Source: Clostridiaceae bacterium
GTDB lineage: Bacteria; Bacillota; Clostridia; Oscillospirales; Acutalibacteraceae
DNA length: 46,978 nucleotides
Direction of reading: 5' to 3'
Assembly: GCA_016290665.1 (NCBI GenBank)
Contig: JAEEUW010000004.1
Location: 1-46,978, forward strand
Both the position numbers and the translations under genes were made by a program. Below are positions 34,001-46,000 of this stretch, in pieces. Under the pieces are notes generated by a model. That model did no database searches. It saw only the letters and a program-made list of their open reading frames with translations, and was not told the origin of the DNA. Numbering within the stretch: the stretch's first letter is position 1; each line of letters starts with the position of its first letter.

Positions 34001-37000
34001 GAGCGCGTATGCCTATCTGGATAAGCTGGTTCCGTCCGTTGTGGCGGCGGCAATTCCCGCCGAGCCGCATCACTTCTTCTGGCATTCCGGTCACGGCAAC
34101 CAGGATAACAACACCGGCCAGCAGATCGGTAAGGATATTGTCTGGTATAAATTCTTTAACTCGAGTCTTTATACCTCGGCCACGAGCGGTTACTCCTATA
34201 ACAAGTATTATTACAATGACTTTTTGAAGATTTTTGACACGTATACAGAAACCTTGCCGAACGTTGTCGGTTTGAACGGTAGCGGCATTTCGATTACGCT
34301 GGACTACTACAAATCCTATTGGAACAGCACGCAGTCCGATCGCAAGATTGATTGGGAAGCGATTGACAGCCGCAAGGTCTGGCATATCACCGACCCGGAC
34401 GGTCTGTACCACACTCTCGCGACTGTGTTCTGCGGTTTGGCTGCCCCGCTGGCGGCTCTGGTCAAAGGCTCTTCCATTCAGCTGGATTTGACAGTGGGTT
34501 CTGTTCTCTATGGTCAGGCCACGGTGAACCCGGGTTCCTCCGACGCGCTGTATGAGCGCCTGTTCGTGCCGCTGTATGAACTGCTCGGCATCACATCCCG
34601 AGCGAGCGGCAACGCGAACGGCTACCACAGCATAGATGATATTAATAGTGCAACCGAGTTTGTTTGGGTTCCGAAGAACAGCAACGGCGACCAGCGCACA
34701 AAGTCCATGCAGGGTTACGGCGTCACATTCTGGCAGTATCTGCTGGAGCCGATCACCTACTGGATGGAGAACACCCTCTTCGTCAAGCCGGTGGAAACGA
34801 TCCTGAACCTCCTGCCGAACCTGCTGGGCGCGATCGAATACGACCAGCTCGTCAAGAAGCTGAACAACCTTAAAATCGCATTGTCTTTGGATTCGTTCCA
34901 TTTCCACATCATTACAAGTAGCGGTATTCCCATCAACCTTAACAGAGAGTTGACCACCTTCGACGTCGGCAACATCCTTTCGACGAACGCTACGGTCGCC
35001 CCGATTCTGAATGCGGTTGAAAACGGTGTAAACGGCAACGGCATCATGTCGATGCTGCTGAAGGCGGAGGCAACCACCCAGGCGCCGGATGACAATGCGG
35101 CGGAAGACGCCGCCAACAACCCGAAGACCTACCTGATGACGGTCTATAAGGATCCGGAGACCGGTGAAAACACAGTCGGCACTTCTGCGAATGACGCCGT
35201 GAAATATACCTCGACAAACGGCACGGCCTTCTACTTCCGACAAAAAGGCTTGCTGACGCAGACGCTGTATAATTTGTTCACCACCAAGGAGGAGACGCGG
35301 GCCATCGACGACGCGACCTACCGCATCACCACCAACAAGGCGCAGAACGGCAAGATCCAGAAAGAAGAAGGCGGCACGATAAACAAGGGCTACACCTGGG
35401 ATAAGGGCTACCTGTTCATCAACTGGCTGACCGATCTGACGGTGCACACGACCAAGCACAGCGTGCAGCCTGTGAACGGCAGAACCTACACGATGAATTA
35501 TGACATCCCGGTCAACCGCTTCATGGCGCCTGCAACGATCCGCAACGGCGGCACCTATGACGGCCATGTTATCAGCTACAGCTTCCCCGGCAACAAGGCG
35601 ACCATCCGCGGCTACCACCTGGTCGTTGACCCGGGCGATACGCTGCTGACGCTCTTCCGCTGGATCATGGATGACAACACCATCTACTTCCTGAAGCCGC
35701 TGCTTGACGGCCTCATGGAGCCCGATCCGGAGACCGGAAAGACCATCCTTGACACCATCATCCCGATTCTGGACGGTCAGGCGGATTACATCATGGCGAT
35801 CCTGATCCTCCTGCTTAACGAATACAATATCGGTTTTGACAACTACACAGACCAGGTGGCAAACGGCACCTTCTATGCGAAGGGCACCACCAATACCCTG
35901 ATCGACCATTACAGCGGCTCCGGCTCGAGCCGCAAGGCCTACGGTTTCGCGAGCGAGGCGGCCTTCCTCGGCGCCTATCTTGTGGAAAGCACCGGCCCCG
36001 ACAACGCGGGCGAGCTGGGTCTGACCGGCCTTGCCAAGGCGGACCGCGCCGTGAAGAACGCGGATAAGATCCTCGATTCCCTTGTGCCGATGCTGGTGAA
36101 GCTGCTTGCGGAAACCATCACCAAGCTGCTTCCGTTCACCGAGGATATCGTGGAAAAGGTCAACAATGACGAAATCACCCATTTGGGCGACGTGGTGGCG
36201 CAGATCGTGCTCAACGACGACTTCATGACCTGGGTCATGCAGCTGCTGTTCGGCACAGGCACCAACACAACGGCGATGGGCGCAGTGGCCGAAGGCGGCG
36301 TTGACAAGGGCATCCTCGGCGGTCTTCTGAGCGGCGACAGCGGCCCGATGATCGGCAAGATCCTCAACATCCTTGCGCAGTTCGACCTGGATATCACCCC
36401 GCTGAACCTGCTGAGCGTTTCGGCAAGCGGCACCTTCGCAAGCACGGGCGTCCACAACTGGCTGGTTGCCAACGGCACCATCACCAAAGACACCACCTGG
36501 GCTGACATCTCCGTCCCGGCGGGCATCGACTGGTTCCAGGGCGACGACGCGATTGCCGCCACCGGCACCATGTATCAGAAATATAACACGCTGTTCACAC
36601 AGCTCAAGAAGATGCTTGAATGTGTGCTGGCGCCGCTGAGCCCGGTTTTGAACCTGCTTCTCACCGGCGAAGACCTGACGCTGGCCGACAAGCTGACCAT
36701 CCGTGGCAACGAAGGCTTCGGCGAAGCGATCGTGCCGATTCTGGAAGCGCTTGACATCGACCTCGGCATGAACCAGACGCAGTTCACCAACTATGTTTAC
36801 GGCGTGTCCAACGGCCAGGTCCCGGCTCCGGCCTCCGGCAACCACTTTGCCACGAGCGTCCGCAGCCCGCTGGAACCGCTGCTTGCGGCAATTCAGGAAC
36901 TGCTGCTCGGCACCTCCAGCAACAGCGACTGCCTGCTTGCAACACCGATCTACACGCTGTTCACCAAGCTCCCGAACGCGCTGTACTTCCTTGACCGTTA

Positions 37001-40000
37001 TGACACCGACGGCGACCAGAAGGATGATACCTCCAACTTCATCCTTGCGATCACGAACCTGATCCAGCCGATCCTGACCCTGCTCGACATCGCGGATCCG
37101 ATCCTGTCGCGCGTCACAACCCTGAATATCAAGAAGACCCTGAACGAGTTCCTTGACCTTGAAGGCTTGCTCAACAAGGTGCTTTCGCAGCTGCTTGACC
37201 GCAACTGGTCCAGCCTGTCTGAGATTGAAAAAGAAAACGCCAACGCCAACTATGTTTCGATCGATCTGTTCGACTTCGGCGAAATTGCCGCGAAGTCTTC
37301 GAGCGAGATCCAGATCAACGCCACAACGCGCCGCACCGTGCCCGCCATCGGCCGTCCGGCCACCGGCACAAACTCGGTGGGAGCCAACGCCCTTGACTAC
37401 AGCAAATTCATCGGCTCGCCGGGCCAGCTGTTCATCTCGCTGCTGCGCTCGATCCTGACGCCGGAGCTGGTTGCGCGTATAGGCGATCTGATTAAGGATC
37501 TGATGGCAGCGGAAGGTCTGGAGGATACCGAATCCGCCGCTTCCCGTGCCCGTAACCTGAAGATCGTTGACAACATTGTCGCCCTGCTGAACAGCCCGGG
37601 CGAAAGCGGCGCCATGAAGGTCGATATCCTGACGGGTATTCTGATCGACCTGCTGACCGACTATGAGTCCGACGATCCCTACGATTACTTCTATGAGTTC
37701 ATGAACCGCGCGGGCGACACCCTGCAGCAGGAGAAGTGGAACGAGTATTTCATCGAAAGCAACACCTATGACTGGGAACATGTTGCGGTAGATGACAACG
37801 GCGACAAGATCTTCACCAAGCAGGAAGTCGAAGACGCGATCTCCAACCTCGACTACGTCATTCAGAAAGCCCTGCCCGACATCCTTGACGCGCTCTATGA
37901 AGAAGGCATGATCGACCTCGGCACGGTCTCGCTGGTGTATGATTACACAAGCGGCTCCGGTCTGTGGGAGCTGGTCAAGGCCCTCATCACCGAAAACCTG
38001 CTCAAGGACGACATGGTCAGCATGATTGCCAACGCGCTGTTCGGCCTGCTCGGCGGCGCCAGTAACACGATCGACGTTGTGATGAGCCTGCTCAAGGGTG
38101 CAGGGATCAACCTTACCGCTTCCGACTTCTACGGCAAGACGGCCGGTCTGGACTCCTATCTGAGCTACGGCTTTGACAAGCAGAACGGCGCGATCAAGTT
38201 TGCGCCCGGTTCCAACAACAGAAAAGCCTATATCAACGACGAAGAAGTGGACTTCGACTGGCAGCAGATCATCGAAAACCACCAGAAGGATGCCGACGGC
38301 AACATCAACTGGGCCTATGAGACCTATGAGAAGCACAGCGACTTCCTGGTGCCTGGTCCGGACAACAAGCCTGTCAAGCTGACCGAAAAGACCAAGGACG
38401 AAGACGGCAACGAAATCGACAAGACGGTCTATAACGAAGAGACCGAAGAATTCGAAATCGTCTATGCCAAGAACCTTATCGCCTCGCAGTATCCGCAAGT
38501 GAAGGAAGACGGCAAGTACGTCTATGAATACAAGAACGCGGACGGCGAAATCGTGGAATACAAGTCCGAATACAACTTCCTGAAGGCCTTCATCATCATG
38601 AAGGACGAAGATGGCAACGAGGTCGGCGACCCGATCATCTGCCCGACGGAAGAACAGATCGAAACCGGCAACCAGTATAAGCTGACCGCAAAGCGCAACA
38701 CGGACCTTGCCGTCGCCCTGTGGAGCTGGGGCCTGGATGCCGTGACCGGCGAAACCAGCGCCGAAAAGTATATCGGCAAGAAGAACAAGTTCCTGGAAGA
38801 CGTCTGGCAGATCATCTCCCCGCTGGAAGGCGTGCTGAGAATGCTGTTTGCCGACGAAGGCTTCCAGGCGTTCGGCGACGCGCTGAACCTCGAAGGCGCC
38901 AACGGCTATGAGAATGTGTTCATTCCGCTGTTCAACGCCCTCGGTCTGGATCAGATTCTGACCTACATTAATACGCATCCGGCGGACGCCTCCAATCCGT
39001 CCGGCGAAACGATGCTGCAGTACATCAACCGTGTGTCCGGCAGAACCGGCGACGAGGCGATCAAAAACGCCCTGATGTCCTCTGAAGACTATCAGAAGCT
39101 GCTGAACGGCCAGACGACTTACAACGGCGAAAGCGGCATGGGCGCTTGCATCAAGTACATTGCGAACGACGTGCTCGGCTTTATCGAGATCGTAACGACC
39201 TTCCCGATCGCGACGCTGACTCAGGCGCTGCCGACCCTTGCCTACTTCATTTATGGCGACGGTCTGACCACGCTGGCCGAAAATCTGCTGATCCCGATCA
39301 CCACGCTGACCAACCGTATCAGCCAGATCGGTCTGCCGCTCGACCTGAACAAGATCGCCGCAGGCTTGATCGACATGCTGGCCACCGGTTCCTGGGAGGA
39401 CTTCCAGACCGCGCTCGGCGCTTACATCAAGCTGGAAGAGTATGAAGAGGAAGATCCCGTAACCCACGAAATGGTTTCGAAGATCCGCATTGTGGAAGGC
39501 GAAAGCTACAACAACACCGAACTGAACTTTACCAACTCCCTGCTGCGTTATCTCAGCTCGCTTGAGTTTGACCTGACCTCGCTGCTTGCGCCGAAGGACA
39601 CGACGGTCACTGATAAGACACCGTATCAGCACAGCCTGGTGTTCTTCCTCAACAGAGTCGCGGAAACCGCCGCCAAGACGAAGCTTGCCGAGGCAGCCCA
39701 GCTGCTCGAGCACGAAGAAGGCCAGAACGTCAGCGACGAGGCCAGGGCGCAGGCTGCTGCCCTGACCGCGGAAGCGCGTGAAATCCGCAAGGATGCGCTG
39801 CGTGAGTTCATCAAGAGCATTGCCGCCATCGGCGACTCCTATGCTGATCTTGGCCAAACTGCGCCGATTTCCGAAATCACAGCAAGAGATCCCGAAACAA
39901 ATGAACTGCTGTTCACCGGCAACGTGAACGATCTGGTCAAGATCGACAACAAGGGCCAGGTCACCGTCAGCAAGTCCGAAGTGCTGATGTTCCTTGTGAG

Positions 40001-43000
40001 TTTCATCAAGCAGAACACCACGCTGATGGAAATGATCGGCAACATTCTCGGTTACGATCTGACCGACGAGCACACCGATGACGACGAAGTCCTCGACGAA
40101 GTCCTGACCAACGTCTTCAACAATCCGGAAGCGCTGGTCGACCTGGTCGTTGACCTGCTCACCGGTTACAAGGTGAAGGACGGCAAAGACGTCATTCTTG
40201 CCGACATCGAAAGCGAAACCCACTACGAATTCTATGAAGACGCCGGTTACAGCACGCTGGAAGAAGTGCTTGCCGAAAACAAGCGCGTGACCGAAGCGGC
40301 GGAAGCAGCCGGCACGGAAGTCAACAAGGACGACCTCGTTTCCGAGATCTCCCGCGTCAAGACCTCCGCAGCCATCGACAACCTTGACAATCTGGTCGGC
40401 ACGATCCTTAACCTGTTCAAGGATAAGTTGCTTGCAGTGGATGATCCGGCAACAGAAGAAGACGAAACCGGCCTTCTGACGAAGCTAGGCTTGGCGCCCA
40501 ACGACGATCTGACCCTGAAGAGCATCGTCAGCAAGCTGATCACCTCGAAGCTGCTGTCTGACGACATGCTCAACGATCTGGTCTCCATGCTGATCAACAC
40601 GCTCGGCACCGGCAGCTCCACGAACATCATCAACGTGATCGTGAAGGTGCTTGACGGCGCCGGCTACTCCTTCACACCGCAAACCGTGAAGGGCAACGTC
40701 AGCCAGCTGAGCAGCATCATCGGCAGCCACAAGAAGTGGAACGAAGTTGCGGCAGACAACCTCGAATTTGTCTATGAATATGTCACCGGCACCAACGACG
40801 ACGGTGAAGAGACCACCGCAAAGGTTTACAGCAAGACCCAGCTGATTCCCGAAGGAGAGGATACCGCAACGGTACTGATCGACCTTGCCACCGGCAAGAT
40901 CACGACGGATGAAACCGTTGGTACCGAAAAGGAAATCAGACCTGTCTGGGTCGAGGAGCAGAAGAAGACCGGCGAAGGCAACAACACGCGTTACTGGTAC
41001 ACCTATAAGACCGACAACAACGCGGAGCCCACCCCGGTTGATCTTCCGGATGCCGGCGAGACCAAGATTACAGTGAACGGCGTGGAATACAATCTGTCCC
41101 CGCTGATGGTTCCGACCGACGAACAGCAGAAGACCGTGCGTATCCATGTGGAGTGGGGTCTGACCGGCCTTACCGACGCGAAGCAAGGTCTTGACAAACT
41201 GGTTAACCTTGTCTGGAGCCTGATCAAGCCGCTGCACGGTGTGTTTGAACTGCTCTTCACGGGCAACCACCTGAAGATTTATGATAAGATCAAGATCGAA
41301 GGTCTGGAAGGCTATCAGACCGTGATTCTCCCGCTGCTGAAGGCGCTTGCCATCGACAAGCTCTTCAAGGCAGATCCGACGAAGGTTCATACGGACTCCA
41401 GCGAGCTCTATCTCGCGGGCGGTCTGGTCACGCCGGAAACCTTCATGAAGACCATCTATGGCGATGACAAGGTGGAGGAAAACGACCAGACTCACGTCTG
41501 GCAACTGAAGGCGGACGCTGACGTCAGCGGCGTGAACGTTGACAACTATAAGACCATTCTCACAACACTGGTCGATTCCCTCTGGGCACTGGTTGAATCG
41601 CTGTGCGATCGTCCGGTCAACACGCTGCTGATTATCCTGCCGCATCTGGCGCGCTTCCTGATCAGCGACGGCGCCGACAAGATCATTGAAAACCTGCTTG
41701 CTCCCGTGACGACCATCACCGATAAGATCAAGGTAATCTATGATCTCGATATCATGGGTATGCTGAAAGAGCTGCTGCAAGGCATCATCGCAAAGGATGA
41801 AGCGGCAGAAGGAGGCTCTGAAGGCGGCTCGCAAACGAGCGGTGCGCCGAGACGCAGAGGCGCTGCCGCGCCCAAGACCAGATCGGCAGGCGCGATGTTC
41901 GCGCAGTATCTGCTCGATGTGATTGAAGAGGCCGAGACGCCCGAAAGAACAGACAACAGCGAGCTCCTTGCTGAAATCTTTGAGCCGCTGATTGAAGAAG
42001 AACCCGCAGCCGCGGCGGCGCCGAAGTCTGCGCCGCGCAGAAACGGCAACCGCAACGACGCCGAACCCGACAATGAACTCTCGATCCTTGACATTCTGCA
42101 GCAACTGATCGACAGCGTTTCCATCACGATCAGCAAGGATGAAGAGACCGGCGTGGAAACCAAACTCGTTCTGAGCGAGATCCTGCCCGATACCATCTTC
42201 ATCGACCTTGCTTCTTGCGCATGGCTGGAAGCGCACCACAGCATGAAGGAATATGCGGAATTCACAGAGATCGAAACCCTCACCAGAGGCGAAGGCGAGA
42301 ATCAGATCACGATTCTGAACAGACGCGACGGCAGAATGCAGCGTACAGAAGCGGGCGACTATGACGTCGACCGTGAAACGGTTCTGCTCAAAGTCCTCGA
42401 CTGGGTCGTCTTCAACGACGGCATCCGCAGTCTGGCAGAAAATCTGCTGAAGATCAACTACGAGAAGCTCGGCGCCGGTAAGGAACTTGGTGAAAGCTTC
42501 AACCTTGACGACCCGAATACCGACTATCTGATGGCGGTTCTGATCTACTCGATCTTCAACGACGCGGAACCGGTCGAACGCCTACTGATCGACCTGCTCT
42601 CCTGGTATAAGATCGAATATCAGCCGGCAAGAGTCGCAAGCGAATATCCGGAACTCGAAGCGAGAATCGCAGAAGAACGTGGCATCGACTATGAGGGTGC
42701 CGGAATCAACAAGGACGAACTGGAAGTCCTGCCGTCGCAGATCGATACGCTGGTTGCCGGCCTCCTGCCGTTTGTGACCAGCCTGCTGCCCGCAGATATG
42801 CTCGGCGGCATTACCCTGAGCGGCAACAACGCGCAGGAACTGGTTGAAAACCTGCTGGTCGGCCTGATGAAGGACAGCACTGTCGACGGCGAGTTCAAGC
42901 CAGGCCTTGCCACGAAGCTGGTCGCCCTGCTTGTCAACGCGATCGGCGGCAACGAGACCATCACCAAGGTCATCGGCATGCTGCCTGAGATCGTGGACGG

Positions 43001-46000
43001 CCTTGACCTGACGCTGAAACACTTCATGGACAGCTCCGAAGCGTTCAATACCTTCTTCGCGCCGTACGACGTGGACAACGACGGCAAGGTCACCTGGGCG
43101 GAAGCCTATGAAGGCCTCAAGACGATCAAGATCTATGAGGATACCACGATCCGCGAAGCCGGCGACGACGAAAAGGCAACGACTTCCGACGACGGCAACA
43201 CCATCACCATCACCGACAAGAGCGATGCGACGAAGGTCCACTACGTGATCACCATCTCCGGCACCGAAAACGACAAGACCGTTTTGACGGTGGACGGCGA
43301 AGGCGAATTCGTCAGCAAGACCCGCACGGTGAAGGCAGACGGCATCGGCTGGCTGTACACCTATGACAAGGACGACGAGATTACCGGCTGTACGGCGTAT
43401 GATCTGGAAACCAACGAGATCTTCAAGACCGAAAAAGACGGTAATACCGAGATCTACAAGATCGTCTATGAACAGATGGTTGACGCAGAGAACGAGCCGA
43501 TGTTCGACGACGAAAACAACCCGATCTATGACACGACCAAGCCGGTCTATGTCTATGAGATCAACCTGACCGGCACGAACAGCTTCGGCATCAACACCTA
43601 TGACGACGTTCTTACGCTGATCAGCCAGATCCTGACGCCGCTGGTACCGGTGCTCCGCATGCTGCTCACCGAAGAAGATCTGATCATCCTCGACGGTGTT
43701 CATATCACGGGCGGCGACGGTTATGACAGATTCATCGTTCCGGTCTTTGAAGCGCTCGGTATCGACGGATTTGAGATTAAAATTTCGGAAACCGAAACGA
43801 AAACAATCAGGATCCTTGACAAGGTTGCGTTCAAGGCGCTTGACGACACTGCTTATGCGAAGCAGATCCTTGACTATGTGGACGCGCTCATCAAGAAGAT
43901 CGTGGGCTCTCCGGTCCAAACGATTGTCGGCGCGCTGCCGCAGCTGGTCTGGTTTGTCTACAGTGACGGCCTTGCCCAGGGCGTTGAACAGTTCGTGGCT
44001 CCGCTGATTACGCTGGTTGACCTGGTCAACGACGTGACCGGCGCAAAGGTGACCATTCCAGATGCCAGCGTGAACACGCAAGGCACGAAGGAATATGTTG
44101 CGCTTGACATCTATGCGATCATTCTCGGCTTCATCAAGAGCAACGAAACGATGAAGAAACTGATCCCGAACATTGACAATATCACAAATGTTTATGAGCT
44201 GGTCGACAACCTGCTGACATGCGATGCGATTGAACATCTGCTGGCGAACCTGCTGACCGAAAAGAACATCAGCCTTGGCGAGATCCCGGTGATCGGTCTC
44301 TTCGAGTACATCATCGTGAAGACCTGCCATATTGATGATGTTGAAACGGTCCGCTATTATCAGGCGACCATCGACGGCGAACGACGCACCGTGAAGGGCG
44401 TTGTGTCCACCATGGCCGACACGCTGATGGCGATTGTGGGCGACACGATCCTTGGCGGCGACCTGGTCGAAAGCCTGATTGAACAGATCAGCGGAGAAGA
44501 AGTCAGCGACACCGTGAAGCAGATCCTTGACGCGATCACGGGCGAAAACAGATACGTCATCTTCAAGATCCTCCTGAAGTACTTCAACGAGTACGATGTG
44601 GAGAATATGTTGCTTGAGTACCTGTCCTTCGAAAGACTGACCTACGACTATGACACCTTTATCGCCGGCAGCGAAGTCGGTATCGGCAACAAACAGCGCA
44701 AGGTTCGCCGCGCGATCAAGAAGCTCGACAAGACGCTTCTTGCCGCAATTCCGGAGCTGATCCCGATCCTGAAAGAGAACGACACCTTCAAGGCGATCCT
44801 GAAGACCGTGCCTGAGCGCGCTTCGCTAAAGGATGCGGTTGACGCGATCCTGCAGCAGTATGTCATCAAGGATGAGATCGTGAACACGCTGGTCAGTCTG
44901 ATCATCGGTCTGCTGGGCGAAAACGGCGATACCATCAACGGCATTGCGCCGCTGCTGAACCAGATCGTCGGCCTCGACATTGCTCCGGCTGCCTATGCTG
45001 CAGAAAGCTCCGGCGCGTTCCAGACCTTCCTGAACAACCGTATTGACGCCGCGCTCGAAAACAACCCGACGAAGATCGATGACGAAGGAAACGAAGCTTC
45101 CCGTGAGCGCGCTGACGTCACTTGGTCCGAGATTGTGTTCCCGACCGATTATGCACCGCACTTCGCCTATGTGACCTATGAATTCGCAAAGGACGAAGAC
45201 GGCAAGGTCATCCTTGACACAAACGGCAACCCGACCTATAAGCTGGTCGACGGCAACAAAGTCGTTGTGAAGGACAAAAACGGCAACATCATCTATAACG
45301 ACTATTACACCAAGAGTGCGGAAGAGATGGGCCTCAAGAAGGCAGACGTTGAGGTTGACACCTACACCGTTACAGTCGATCTGATCCCGGTCATCCGTTA
45401 TCAGTACACGGTTGGTACGGGCAGCGACGCCAAGACTGAGACCGTCTACAAGCCGGAAGGCACGACGACGATCACGGTCAAGGACGGCGACGACGAAGTC
45501 GAATACAGCCTGACCCAGGTTTCGCACTACACCTACACCATCGGCACCGGCAACGACGCTGAGATCTTCGATTACTACGGCCCGGCCGGTGAAACGACCT
45601 ACACGATCGAAACAGGAGACAACGCCGGCACCTACACGCTGGAGGTGGCTGACGAAACAGTTCAGGATAAGAAGGTCCAGCTCGACGAAGTCTGGGGTGT
45701 TGATTCCGCTGCGAATATGGACGCGAAGAAGGATGCGTTCGTCAATGCGATCTATGGCCTTGTGAAGCCGCTTGAACTGGTACTCAACTTCCTGCTCAGA
45801 GGCGAAGATATCCAGATCCTGAAGGCAGAAGGCGCCGAAAAGGGCGTTCTGGAACTGAAGGGCAACACCGGCTACGAGCACGCGATCCTGCCGTTGCTGA
45901 AGGCGCTCGCGATCGATCCGGAATACCTGACAAGTGCTGATGATTACATGAGCGGCAAGGGCACGGCTGTGACGCTGAGCGCGCTGACCGACGCGATCTA

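Noticed and set aside
33156-40223. A 2,355-codon open frame on the minus strand opposite the giant gene
   Set aside because: It has no signal peptide, domain or ribosome site, and its composition (many V, D, R, Q) is the mirror of the plus-strand codon bias. The plus frame has the signal peptide, the repeats and the promoter.
36996-43125. Dockerin domain in the giant protein
   Set aside because: Calcium-type loops are single and scattered, not the paired ~22-residue repeats of dockerins; no cohesin is seen.
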